Source: Symbiodinium sp. CCMP2592 (Eukaryota; Sar; Dinophyceae; Suessiales; Symbiodiniaceae). Taken from it: a stretch of 64,000 nt of DNA. Position 1 is the stretch's first letter; each line of letters starts with the position of its first letter. The stretch lies in the NCBI GenBank assembly GCA_905221615.1, contig CAJNDT010000512.1:1-64000 (forward strand), in the 5' to 3' direction. This document shows, one piece after another, positions 45,056 to 55,541 of this stretch. The position numbers were made by a program, and so were the translations under genes. The notes beneath the pieces are model-generated. The model searched no databases and was not told where the DNA came from. It was given only the letters and a program-made list of their open reading frames with translations.

Positions 45056-45552
45056 CTCAGATCGGAACGCGTGTGAAATGCAGCAAACGAAGGTCTCTGT
45101 CGAGTGTTCTGCTAGGCAAGGTTCTGCTGGGACTGGTTTCGTTCTTTTTGGTGGCGGTTTGATTCTGTGGAACGCATGCCAAACCACTTTGTGAAAAGTG
45201 AGCCAACACGCGAGTTTTACAACTGAAGTTTCGAGTTTTCACCCGGAGAGACGAATGAGATCTTCTTCGGTTCTAAGGGCTGGAGCCGGGTTGAGTGCGC
45301 AGAGTTCCGCACAGGGTCCAGAGGGTCATGTGGAAGGAGTCAGGGTTTCGTCGAGTGACTTCTCTCTGTTGCAGACTGAGCAGGTGTTGCGGTCCCACCG
45401 CTGGTCCAGCTGTGAGGAGTGCCAGCCTGGTCAGGGTGTGTGTGCGGATCGAAGGGAAGTGCAAGCAGACAAGTTTTGGTTCAGGGATCGCCCAGTGACT
45501 AGTGCTTGGTGCCAGGTCTTAGGGACTATCCAAAGGGCATGGTGACCTCCTC

Positions 45553-46995
45553 TTGTGCGTTGGACCAGAAGTGCAGGTTGGCAGGGTCCAAGAAGTGATC
45601 ATCTCCATGAGATCAAACGGTGAACCCGCTCTTGTGTCGTTCCTTGAGCGGTGTGCCCAGGAGCTTCCTCACGCTTTGCTCGAACAGGTTCCAACACCGC
45701 CATGCTCCCAAAGCGGAGCGGGCAATCAGGACCTTGAAGGAGCTCGCCCAGGTTCAGCTTTGTTCTCTGGAGAAGGTAGGGTTGACTATTGCGTCTGGGG
45801 CATACCTTATTTGTTTTCACACCTTAGCGTGGCATACAACAGGTATCATCTTGATGAGGGTTCTTCTTTGACGCCGAAGCAAAGGTGCCGCGTGAAACGC
45901 ATCCCGGCGCACCCCACTGATATCTTTGGTGCCTCTGTGCTGTGCCTGCCTCCGCCTTCCATTGCGCATTTGGTGAACGGTCGGCTTTGCAAAGGGTCTT
46001 ACATGGGTCCCGAAGTTGCGTCGGGGAGCCATTGGGTCAGGGTTCAGTTGAACAATGGTGAGAAAAGGGTGGTGAGATCACCTAAGGTCAGAATGCTTAT
46101 GCTGTTGAGGTACGAGGTTGGCATGCTTCGTGGGGTTTGTCGCCTTCTTCCAGGGAGGGATCCGCCCGCCGAGGGACCGCCCGTTGATCCAGATAGCCTG
46201 GCCGCCTTGCCTCTACCCAATACGAACACGCGAGGGCCTCCGAAGACGTGGGTTGAGGAACATGGGAAGACACCGCGCTGCCGCGCATGCAAGATCAAGG
46301 GTTTCGATATGGACAAGGCAATGCACACTCCAGCCTGTAAGGCTCGTTATGCCAAGTACCTCCGGGATACCTTTGACCCCAAGGGTTCGCTTGAAAGGGA
46401 CAGGGAGATCGATGCCGAGTTTGGGTTTGATGCTCCAGTTCCTGACCTAGGGGATTTAGGGTTTGAGGGGGAGCTTGGGGAGTATGTTGAGTTGCCGGTG
46501 ACGTTGCGAAAGACCCGGTGGATTACGAGGACTCCATGTATGAGCCCTCCATTGCTGATGATGATAGCAGGGAGCTGCCGGAGCAGCCCGACGGTGAGAT
46601 CACCAACGAAGAGATGCAGGATCTTATGGATGTTGAGGCAGAGCCCTTGGACAGAGTCCCAGAGGGGGTCGCTGCTGCCTTTGCCGGTCGATTTGAGCAT
46701 CAGGAGGCTCTGGGCCACGTTGCTTCTGCAGTTTCCACAGTTGGTGCAGAAACCAAGGATGGAGAAGTCATTGTCGAGCTTGGGGGTGGGCTTGTCAGGG
46801 TCCAGAGGCCTTATGCATCCCGGGACGATGTCACCGAAGTTGAGCTTGATCTAGGGTTGACCTATGATGGTATGATCAAGGAGCTCAGGGCTTTGGAGAG
46901 TTTAGCGGTTGGGGATCTGATGTGGCACGTTGATGCAAAGCAGCGAGTGATCAGCACGCGTTGGGTGGTTGCTGCTAAAACCGAGAGGATCGAGG
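45553..46995 (+). pseudogene. second copia-type family, 5'- and 3'-truncated remnant (integrase end, linker, RT start)
   Basis: Pieces in different frames: APKAERAIRTLKELAQV (about 45,700), the usual end of a copia integrase core; CVWGIPYLFSHLSVAYNRYH and following residues, the integrase C-terminal region; a Cys/His knuckle RCRACKIKGF...HTPACKARY (about 46,280-46,340); an acidic linker; and LESLAVGDLMWHVDAKQRVISTRWVVAAKT (about 46,895-46,981), the entry of a copia RT. The catalytic RT core is missing. It is a different family from copies A and B. Confidence 0.65.
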
Positions 46996-47691
46996 GTCGC
47001 GAGACGCCCCGAGAAGTGCCAGCTTCTCTGCATCAACACTGACTTGCCCAAATTTTTAACTGATACCATGTCCCACCCCTGCCAATGCGACTTCTGTCGC
47101 ATGAAAAATAATCCACAGCTACCCAAAGATCTCCGAATAGATCCTAAACCCCACGCCGACTATCTAGGTGTTGTCTTAACTCATAATTCATTTGCCAAAG
47201 CGGACGCTAAAGAGCGCTACGCGCAGGCCTCACATGCGGCCAAATGTTTACATGACTTTTTCAAACACCCATCCATTACTACCAAGCGAAAGCTGCTAGT
47301 CCACTCCCAGATTGTGTTGGCCATGCTTCTGTATGGTTCGGAATCGCAGATGTATCTTCAGCCTGACCTGACGAAACTGAACAAATTACCACTACAAGGT
47401 CCTTAGACAGATCTTCAACATTCAAAGTTCCTTTTATGACAAAGTCTTGGAACCCTCGGAGGCAGATTGCTCCAACGAATATCTGTCCCAGCTTGCCTAC
47501 GAACATGCGCCTAAACTTTTATCTCCCCCGCAGAATATCATTTCTTCCCGGATTTCTTATCTCGGACACATACTCAAACATGAAGATTCAATCGAACATA
47601 TCTCCACCTACCAAACAGCACATGCCTATACAGACGCCTCCATAAGAAAAGACCCGGCCACCCTCGGATACATTGGGCCGAACTCACTATG
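46996..47691 (+). pseudogene. LINE remnant, reverse transcriptase C-terminal part
   Basis: Reads ARRPEKCQLLCIN (the 'N..KT/C' strand after the RT core), then HADYLGVVLTH (the conserved YLG), KRKLLVHSQIVLAMLLYGSES (thumb), and after a frame change near 47,400 VLRQIFNIQ...ISYLGHILKHEDS and HAYTDASIRK, which may be an RNase H start. The catalytic YADD is absent because the copy begins downstream of it, as expected for 5' truncation during target-primed reverse transcription. It joins the copia remnant directly at about 46,996. Confidence 0.65.
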
Positions 47692-50600
47692 ACACAGGCG
47701 TACCAACGCCATCAAATTCTCACCTCGAATTCCCCTTCCCCGCCCCCACCAAATACACCACGAGATTTATCATCATCCCACAGAGAAAGAGGTGGCTGCT
47801 GCTCATTCCAGATATTTTGGTAACACTGACCTTTGGAGGACCCTACAGCCGCTAGCTCAAAACCGAAGATCCTGGGCTCAGTTAGAAGTTGTACGTTGAT
47901 CAGCTGAAAGGGCTGCTGACGAGTAGTCTCACTTGTGGACTTGCTCTGCGCGACTGAGAGAGAGAGAAGCGTTGAGTGCAGTTGACGCTGTTGGCGAGTG
48001 TGGACGGACGGGCCATGGACAGAAGTGCAACCCTATCGAGCGGATGAGATGAACCAAAACCCTCATGCGTGGTGCGAGTGCTGCGATCACAGTCCCGCGC
48101 TCGGATTGTGGATTTCCATCCAGCGATAGAACGAACAAGTCTTGGAAGACTGTCTTCACGTCTGGATCCACGTTCACTGTTTACACTCCCTCAATACGGG
48201 CAGAGTGGTGACAGCTCGAGCGTTTTTCGTCCGGATTCGGGCAAAGCAGCGTGCAAGAGGTGGACGTCAGATGGCTCTCGCAGGCGGAGCGCAAGTACCG
48301 CTGGAAATTGGTTGGGTGGTCTCCTTTCTCTGGAGGACTAAAAGTCATCTTACTTGTCGGAAATTGTGCAGGTTACGCGGCCCTACCGGCGCCTACTTGC
48401 GTCAACACGGGTGGCATGCTTGACATTTTCCGCCGAGTGTTGCGGCCGCCAGATTACAGAGTGCCACTCACGCTCGGGCTGCCGTGGGCCATGTCGCGCT
48501 GGATGCCTCCAGGCACGTGCGATGATCTTTTTTGCCAGAGTCAGTAGTTTGTGAATCGTTTCAAGCGGCAAGCATGCCCGAAAGCTGAGCAGTCCGAGTA
48601 CGGGATCAAGTGGGAAGCTCCGAGATGCCATGATCATCGATGAGCTTGTTCTGCCGTTGCAGCGCATTTGATGTCTTCGAAGTAGATCAAACCATTTGCT
48701 TTCGTGAAAGCGGCCACTTTCAAGGCCTGCTCTTCTGCACGCTCGCTGCGCGCTTGTATTTGTAGTCAGCAGTGTCACTAGTGCATAGCATGGCTCTGCA
48801 TCGCAACACGTGGTCCAAGCCAAAGAAACACACATGTTGATGTAGGTTGAACAGCTATTGAGAAGAGACCTTGACAGAGCATGTCGAAAAGCTTGATACC
48901 CGCGCTATTCGAGCAGCATCAGAAGAAGATGGACAGATGATCCATCCCTTTATTCAGCAGATGCCGGATTCCATGCAATGAACGATTTTGGTCGACGTGC
49001 CTTTCACCATCAGTATGAGACGGCATTCAGTGATGAAAACAAATCATGGTTCCGCTTCTAGTTCAGGTTTGCAGGTGTGGCGTCCCGAGTGTTCGTGGAC
49101 ATTATTTTTTTCTGGAATCGCCTCAGGGCAGCTCCAACAAAAATGACACATCTGATGGTTGTTGGTACATCACTGCTCACTCATTGACTCCACTTGGGTC
49201 TGGTTTGCTCCAGTTCTTGAGGATGCTGTCTCGTTGCATGCACTTGACTTGAGTGGTTTCCATGCAGTTTTTGCACGCTCGAATCGCAGCTTGATCAGAG
49301 CTGTGCATGCAGAACGTGGACGGGCTGTCGAACCAAGTACTGCACCAAAATGGATTTTTGAGTCCTGCGCAGCAGAGCATTTGAATGACCAAGATTTCCT
49401 TGTGTTCGGGTTGATTCTTTCTTTGAGAGACTTTTGTGCCTGCAGACTTTTCTTTCTTTGAGAAGTTGCGACAGGCTGCTAGCCGTGCCTGACAAAATAT
49501 TTGTTGTGGTAAATTTCACGCCTTTGTCGAAGGAGGGCATTTTGTGGATTGTATGATTGTTTGACTGATTAAGCCTTATTCATGCAGACCTGGTGTTCCA
49601 TATCGAAACATCTGACATGGCTGTATGCGCACCGAGGCAACAGCTCAAACCTGAGCATCTGATCCCCGCCCGCTCGACCCTGACATCTGTGGTGGGTGAT
49701 GTGTTCGAGACAAATTTAAGAGCGGCTCCAAAAGCCCGGCTCGTGTGTGATCGCTGACGACCAAAATGAGGGAAGTGCGCGCATCATTCAGTCATGTATT
49801 GAATGCCACCTATCGATACAAATTGGTTCAAGCAGTTGCGGAAGGTCACCAGGTACAGTACGTGTCGGATCAAGTTTTTGAGGTTTGCATTATGCACCGG
49901 ATCAAGTCGTTGAGATTTCGCTTATGATACACTCATACGGATACATTACCAGGAAGAGCATATTTACGCTAGAAACTATTTTGGATTGGATTCGACGACC
50001 AGACGAGTTTGCAAGTTTGCAAGCATCGCGGATTTTACAAGAACAAGCTCCGCTTGCCTTCCGAGGGGAGTATAGAGAGTTTGGGCAAAGTTGAGGGCAA
50101 CCAAGTGACGTCTTCGCCGTGGCCGCAGAATATACTGCGACGTAGCAGAGTTTTGTTGAAGACTTTAGGAGAGAAGAGACATCTACAACGGTTTAAGGTT
50201 GTGGGGATCAGGGGCAACAATGACAAACCAAAGAAAGGAAAGCAACCCACCAGAACAAAAAAGACGGATGAGTTCTACCATGCTTCGCCACATGTTGTGG
50301 GCCGGTTCAAACTCCTGTGTTAATGATTCTGCTTTGGTAGGCCTGTGGGGCCATTGTCGTAGGGCGAGGCTCAAGCCAGGATCACCCTGCCACCAGCAGG
50401 GCCTTGGCCTGGATCGAGATGTGGGCCTGTCACGCTTTGTCACGCTTGCCGCTTGCTTCCGCTCCCACTCATTTTCGTGCCGACGTCCAACGCGGAAGGC
50501 TTCGCCTGTTGTCGATGATGTTGGTGGTCGGCGGCAGCCTCAATGCCTTTAGCCAGCACATGATGTGCGGTGTTGTTGTGTAAGCTCCGGGTTGCAGGTG

Positions 50601-50720
50601 CGACCGCTTTTTCCGGAGCCTTCGTTCCATCGACAGGCAGATGACCACACAGCTCGTGACTTGAGGGTGCTTTAAGCTTGAAGCCTCAGGAACGCCGCGA
50701 GCAGCCACAACTGCTCAAAG
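47692..50720. other. about 3 kb with no gene recognised
   Basis: Only short frames. The longest (48,383-48,835, minus) has no recognisable motif. No strong repeats. It could hold introns or small exons of unknown genes. Confidence 0.5.
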
Positions 50721-50779
50721 AGCAGTGAGCTCCATCGAAGGCGTGACCAAAGGCCGACTTCGAGGGTTCTCTTCCAAGC

Positions 50780-51003
50780 TTGTTGCATGTGCAGATGTTT
50801 TCAGGCCAGTCCACTATTCCAACGCTCACTGGTGCGGCTGCTACCCTGGCTCTAGTGGCCGCCCTCCGAGCGCAGAAAAGGCTTCCTCGCAAGGCGTCTG
50901 CTTCGATGGATCTCAATGCCGAGTTGGGACTTCTTCTGTTTGGTTTGGGCCTGGGCCAGGTGCTGACACAGCGAAAGGCCGAAATTGAGATTGGCACCGC
51001 GCA
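50780..51003 (+). CDS. possible exon with hydrophobic segments
   Basis: The frame reads PTLTGAAATLALVAALRAQ, then a basic stretch and NAELGLLLFGLGLGQVLTQR, two possible membrane helices. It is bounded by a CTTGTTGCATGTGCAG-like acceptor upstream. Not recognised; it could belong to the gene of the next feature or to a separate one. Confidence 0.25.
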
Positions 51004-51918
51004 CAGTGTTTTGGCTTGGCCTGAGCGGCCTAAGCCGGAGTGTCAACATCCTCGCTGTTTCTCGCACGCACTGGCCCAGCCCAACAGGTAAAGTGGAGGC
51101 TAGCGGAAAGAAAAACTACGTAAATCCGTGGGAAGAGCGCCGACGTCTTGGCATCTGCGTGCTGTGTGCCAGCTTCGGCTGCAGATATCCCATGGCAATC
51201 TGGATTAAGGGATCGACATCGAAAAGGACTTGCCTCCCGATGTTCGCAGAAAACCAAGCGGAAGGAAGCCCGATGCTGAGAGTGGAACACGTGATGTGAT
51301 GCCGTAGTGTGTGTGGCCTGTGCTTTCGGTTTCAGACGGTTGCGGCAGTTCTCTACAGGAGGAGGTCTGATCTCGGAAACGTGTCTCTGTTGAGTGTAGC
51401 CAGCAGGTGGAAGCACAGTCGGTGTCGCATGTAGGGTATAAAGATTCCGTGCCCGAGGTTCCGGCCATACACGGGCCCGGTGTACAAGCAGGTTCCCGTC
51501 GTCGAAGGCCGGAAGCAGTGAGGACAAAGCAAGCGGCATCCGCGTTTCGCCGAGGATTGGAGTTTCCGTTGGACCCAAATCTGTACTACCCACCACTGGA
51601 GCCGCCACCTCCGGGGGCCAAGTGGGGACCTGCCCTTAAATTTCATGACCGCTTGCGACAGCCATCTTCCTGCCCGATTGTTTCCTGTGTTCAGGTGATG
51701 GACGCTCCCCGGATGGAAACTGGTACATGGATGTTCAGGACGAGAAAGTTCAGCCACAGCCTCAACAGCAACAAGCTGGTGTTGAACGCTGATGCCCTGG
51801 CGGCCAGCCGTGTCTGCGGAAAGGTACTGGCAGGGCGTGGGCAAGAGAAAGACGGCGTGTGGCGGGCCTGGAAATCGGACTAGGGAATTTCTTCGGCGGC
51901 TTGCACTTGGTTCTGCAG

Positions 51919-52571
51919 TTCTGCAACTCATCCAAGGCGCCATCGTGCGAATCGTTAAGGGCAACGGACAGTTCATTGTCAATGGCAAAGACGTGCGCCT
52001 GACCTCCCTGTCCCAGCGACTCAGTCGCCAAGTGGACCCTTCTGTGGCGAGCAGGCCATTACGTACTTCAACCACTACCCGTACTGGTGGCTGAAGGCCG
52101 TCTAGTGCTCCAGCTTGCAAAAGGCTCATCAACAAGTGGTGTTCAAAGCCTCAGGCTTGCGAGCCCTTGGCTGCACTGTCCCAGAAAAACAAGCCAATGC
52201 ACTCAGTTGCAAGGACAAGTGAGTTTTGAGTTTGAGCCTGGCTGCCCTATTGAGGTTTGACATCATTGCCAAAAGCTTCGGGGGAGGTGTCAGTGGGCAA
52301 GCTGGTCTGCATCTCAACTTCTCGTCTCAGAGCCTGAGGGCCTGAGGGCCTGGCCGCGTGAAGACCAAACAGCTGAGGTGCAATCCGCTTGGCTCTTGCA
52401 CGCGCCATGCAGGACTACAACTTCAATTGGAGGCAAGTCGCGCCATGCTGCGGAAGCGAGTTTGCTGTGCAACTTTGTCTGGTCGGCAGGCCACTGATGA
52501 AGAAGGCAAAGTACCTCACGCGCGATTACCGTATGGTCGAGCCCAAGAAGCCGGGCCAACCAAAGGCCTGC
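51919..52571 (+). CDS. ribosomal protein uS9, probably mitochondrial, in at least five small exons
   Basis: Pieces in family order: AIVRIVKGNGQFIVNGKDV (ends about 51,994); AITYFNHYPYWWLKAV (52,054-52,101); FDIIAKSFGGGVSGQA (about 52,252-52,302), the conserved GGG-SGQ of uS9; LALARAMQDYNFNWR (about 52,389-52,433); and KKAKYLTRDYRMVEPKKPGQPKA (about 52,500-52,571), the conserved 'LTRD-R-VE-KK' tail. uS9 contacts P-site tRNA in the small subunit with a basic C-terminal end (usually K-x-x-W/Y-x-KR), which must lie in a further exon not identified. The KKPGQ signature is like mitochondrial S9. N-terminal exons are unclear; 51,480-51,660 (FPLDPNLYYPPLEPPPPGAK) is a candidate. Splice sites are approximate. 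Confidence 0.75.
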
Positions 52572-52599
52572 GCGGACACGAACTTGCCATTGCTCTGCG

Positions 52600-54175
52600 A
52601 AGTGATTGCTGCAAGAAGTGCGAACATCATGGCAACAATGCCAGGCCCGCAGGAAGACGCCTTTCCACAAGCGCTGATTTTGGCAGGCATGTTCATGGTT
52701 GCTGGAACTTCGCCAAGTGTTTGCACCTGTCCTGGTGTATCAGCAATGCAAAACTGTGTTATACGTCGACAGACTGTCAGTGATTGTTGACTCTGGAACA
52801 AAAGTAGTGACGTAGTGCGTGTTGATGATTCTGCTATTCTCCGGAGCACCACGAAGTGACAGTTTGAAAAGAGAGATCGGTGCCTCTTGGAAGTCTTGCG
52901 AATCAAGGCATTTTCAGTGCCAGCCCACGCTGCATGTGCCTCTCAACCATGACGTGTCTACACCGAAATGTTGATGCTGTCGAGTCTGTCGCATGCTGCC
53001 GTTCCAGGTCGAACCACTTTAGCCCTAACATGCCCCAGAAAGGAACTTGCCCAGACAGCGCGCAGCCGACCTCAAAGCAACTTCTTCCCACAGAGCAAGG
53101 GACACGAAGAGCCTTCACTTCTTAGTCTTAGTGTGTCTCCCCCACGAAACCGAGCGTCATGCGGGAGCTGTCGATGAGTCCAGGCCGGGCTTGGGGAGTT
53201 GGGGCAGCGACAGCACGTGGCTTTTTGTGGCTGTGACAGGTCGAAAGGATGAAGGTTTCTGGGAGCTCTGGCAGCTACCTGCAGCCAAGAGCTCAAGACG
53301 GCACTTTCTCGCAGCCTTCCTGGTTTGGCCTGTGTCCTGAAAGGCTGGGACCTAAGCTCCCACCCACTGCCCTGGGAAAAGGCCGGCCGGGAGATTAAAG
53401 CGGGGAAAGCAGGATGGGACATTTTTTCGGTCATTCTGTGTCGCTCCGGCAAGGCCGCCTCGGCCTTCTTCCGCAGTCATGCTGGTTTGGAGGCGTCCGT
53501 AATGACCTGCATCTGCGTGCCCCCCCCAGCGTCCAACACAGGCACAGCGTCGCCGACCCACCTGGGCTCGCTGGTCTGGATCTCAGTTTCTTGGGGTTCC
53601 CGGCAGGATGTCTCATATTAAGTATGAAGAGCAGGGGGGACGCCTGCGCTCCAGCCTTGTCGTGGATACCTCAGAGTCAGGTTAGTTCTGGAAGCCGAAG
53701 CTTACCTGGTCGTTTCCTGGGCAGGCCGTGCTCGGAGCTCCCTTCCAGGTATTGGACGTCGCTTTGGCAGCGCTTTGCTGTTGAGCGACCACTCCGTATA
53801 CGCTCTCGCGGTTTCCCTGTCCTTCCTCATCAGTGCGAAGGCAGTCTTGACTCTCTCGGCTGTGCTGACCGCTGCAAGTCTCTCAGACCGGTCAAGGCTC
53901 AAGGCCAAGGCACGGTGCGGGCACCAACATCGCTGACACCAGGTGGCCGCCGTGTGTGCCTTCCCAGCGCTGACGAGGATGGGCTGGTTGGACCACGAGG
54001 CTCTCAAAAAGCCTCGGAAGTTGTCCCTGTCCTTGCCGAAGTCAAGCGTGCACCATCCCTGAATCTGTGCGGACGTTGGCTCAAAAGAGATGGCCTCTCT
54101 TTACCTAAGCCGTTGAGCCATGATCCAATGGCCTCCTGATACTTAGCTGGCGAGTGCTGGCGAGCGGAGCCTACT
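52600..54175. other. no gene recognised
   Basis: Contains short frames only. A hydrophobic piece at about 53,750-53,875 (SALLLSDHSVYALAVSLSFLISAKAVLTL, shown in part) follows a CTTCCAG acceptor and might be an exon. It also includes the presumed 3' end of the uS9 gene and the promoter/leader of the next gene. Confidence 0.4.
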
Positions 54176-54965
54176 ATGGAAGGCCAACCACAAGCAGAAG
54201 CGACAGAGCAGGCACAGGCGCTGCAGGCAGTGCCAGCACAGCCTGAGGGCCAGCCGGTCCAGTATGCCATACCGGCTGGATACCAGGCGGTGGCTGTGCC
54301 GGCCATGGACCCTGCACAGTACACCGCATGGCTTCAAGCACTGCAAGCGCAGCAGGTCGTGGCCCAGCAGATGTTCGCACAGCAACTTGCAGGCGTGGCA
54401 GGTGGTGCGGCAGGTGTTGCAGGTGCCGCTGGCTTGCTCCTTGTCTCCTAGTGTAGGCATGCCATGCCCTTGCTTGAGACCAAAATCCGTGGGAGCGAGG
54501 GATGCGTGAATGGGTTGCAAGGTGATGTCTGTAATTCAGGTATGCGGCTGTGCCGACGGTGCCCGGTGTGGCCCTTCCAACAGCCGTCGCTGCACCAGCG
54601 TCCGAAGACAGTCCGGCCTACAGTGGGCAGATTGTGGACTACAATGAAGACAAAGGTTTCGGCTTCATAGAGTGCAAAGACACCCAGCAAATCTATGGAT
54701 CCTCGGCTGCTTGCAGATCGGGGAAGGGACGGGTTCTTTCATCCTCCGCTTGCTTGTTTGCTTTATCCAGGAAAAGACATCTTTCTTCTGCGAAGCTCCT
54801 TGAACGGTTTGATTGTCAGTACCGGAGACAGAGCGGCCTGGCTGTTTGAGATTGACTCTGAGTTGCTGGACCTGTGATGTCTGATCTCCGTGCAAGGTAA
54901 GCTTCAAGGTGGAAACAGGCATCAAAGGCCCGAAGGCCGTTGAAGTGGAGATCATAGACGCTTAG
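54176..54965 (+). CDS. cold-shock-domain protein 1, four exons (about 182 aa)
   Basis: Exons read as 54,176-54,435, 54,540-54,697, 54,771-54,832 and 54,897-54,965; they join in phase to 183 codons ending TAG. The start is ATG 54,176 (MEGQPQAEATEQ). The N-terminal 85 residues are Ala/Gln/Pro-rich with a Gly-Ala-Val end. The cold-shock domain reads SGQIVDYNEDKGFGFIEC, then YGKDIFLLRSSLNG, then VSFKVETGIKGPKAVEVEI, covering RNP1-like KGFGFI and the five-strand pattern. Introns would be GC-AG (104 nt), GA-AG (73 nt) and GC-AG (64 nt), as is known for dinoflagellates. It likely binds single-stranded RNA or DNA. It lies 90 bp upstream of a second such gene. Confidence 0.75.
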
Positions 54966-55055
54966 CGCTCGAATTGGATTGGCTTAAAACTTCCTGCAGA
55001 TTTGTACACGTTTCCTTTCCTCCTGCTTGCATTCCCCGAGGAAAGGATAGCCGAC

Positions 55056-55541
55056 ATGGCCGAGCGCTTGCCCACATACTGGGGCAGAGTGAAGAACTTT
55101 GATGCTGCCAGAGGTCTTGGCTTCATCGACTGTGAAGAGACCAAGGAGGTCTACGAAAAGGACATTTTGGTCTTGCGGAGTCAGCTAGGTGATCACTCCA
55201 ACGACACGATCGTGTCCTTCAACATCGTAGAAGATGCCCGAGGTGTCAAGGCAGCCAACGTGAAGATCCACCCCGATGGCTACCCACCCGGGAAAGAGCC
55301 CAAAAAGAAAGGCAAGGGCAAGGGCATGAAGGGCTTCGAAATGGGCTTCGGCGATGGGAAAGGCTGGGGCAAGGGCAAAGGTATCGACGTGGGCCAGCTG
55401 TGGCAGGCCATGGAGATGCTTGGTGAGATATGGAACGGGGGTGGGGGTTGGGGAGGCGGAGGTGGCGGGGGAGGTTGGGACGACGGCTGGTGGGGCCCGT
55501 CCAAATCCAAGGGCAAGGGTAGCAAGTCTCACCCCTACTAG
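55056..55541 (+). CDS. cold-shock-domain protein 2, Gly/Lys-rich tail (161 aa)
   Basis: Intronless from ATG 55,056 to TAG 55,541. Residues about 1-72 are a cold-shock domain (YWGRVKNFDAARGLGFIDC, YEKDILVLRSQLGDHSNDTI, VSFNIVEDARGVKAANVKI). It keeps GFI but has LGFI for the more usual FGFI. Residues about 80-120 are Lys/Gly-rich, followed by a Trp/Gly tail (NGGGGWGGGGGGGGWDDGWW) and a basic end. This is the layout of eukaryotic glycine-rich RNA chaperones. A pyrimidine-rich stretch ending CCCCGAG (about 55,010-55,040) could be a trans-splicing acceptor. It could also be the second half of a two-domain protein with the upstream gene, but the TAG at 54,963 argues against that. Confidence 0.88.
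   Translation: MAERLPTYWGRVKNFDAARGLGFIDCEETKEVYEKDILVLRSQLGDHSNDTIVSFNIVEDARGVKAANVKIHPDGYPPGKEPKKKGKGKGMKGFEMGFGDGKGWGKGKGIDVGQLWQAMEMLGEIWNGGGGWGGGGGGGGWDDGWWGPSKSKGKGSKSHPY

Noticed and set aside
48383-48835. 150-codon minus-strand frame
   Set aside because: No motif, no leader and atypical composition; it looks like a chance frame in an otherwise empty region.
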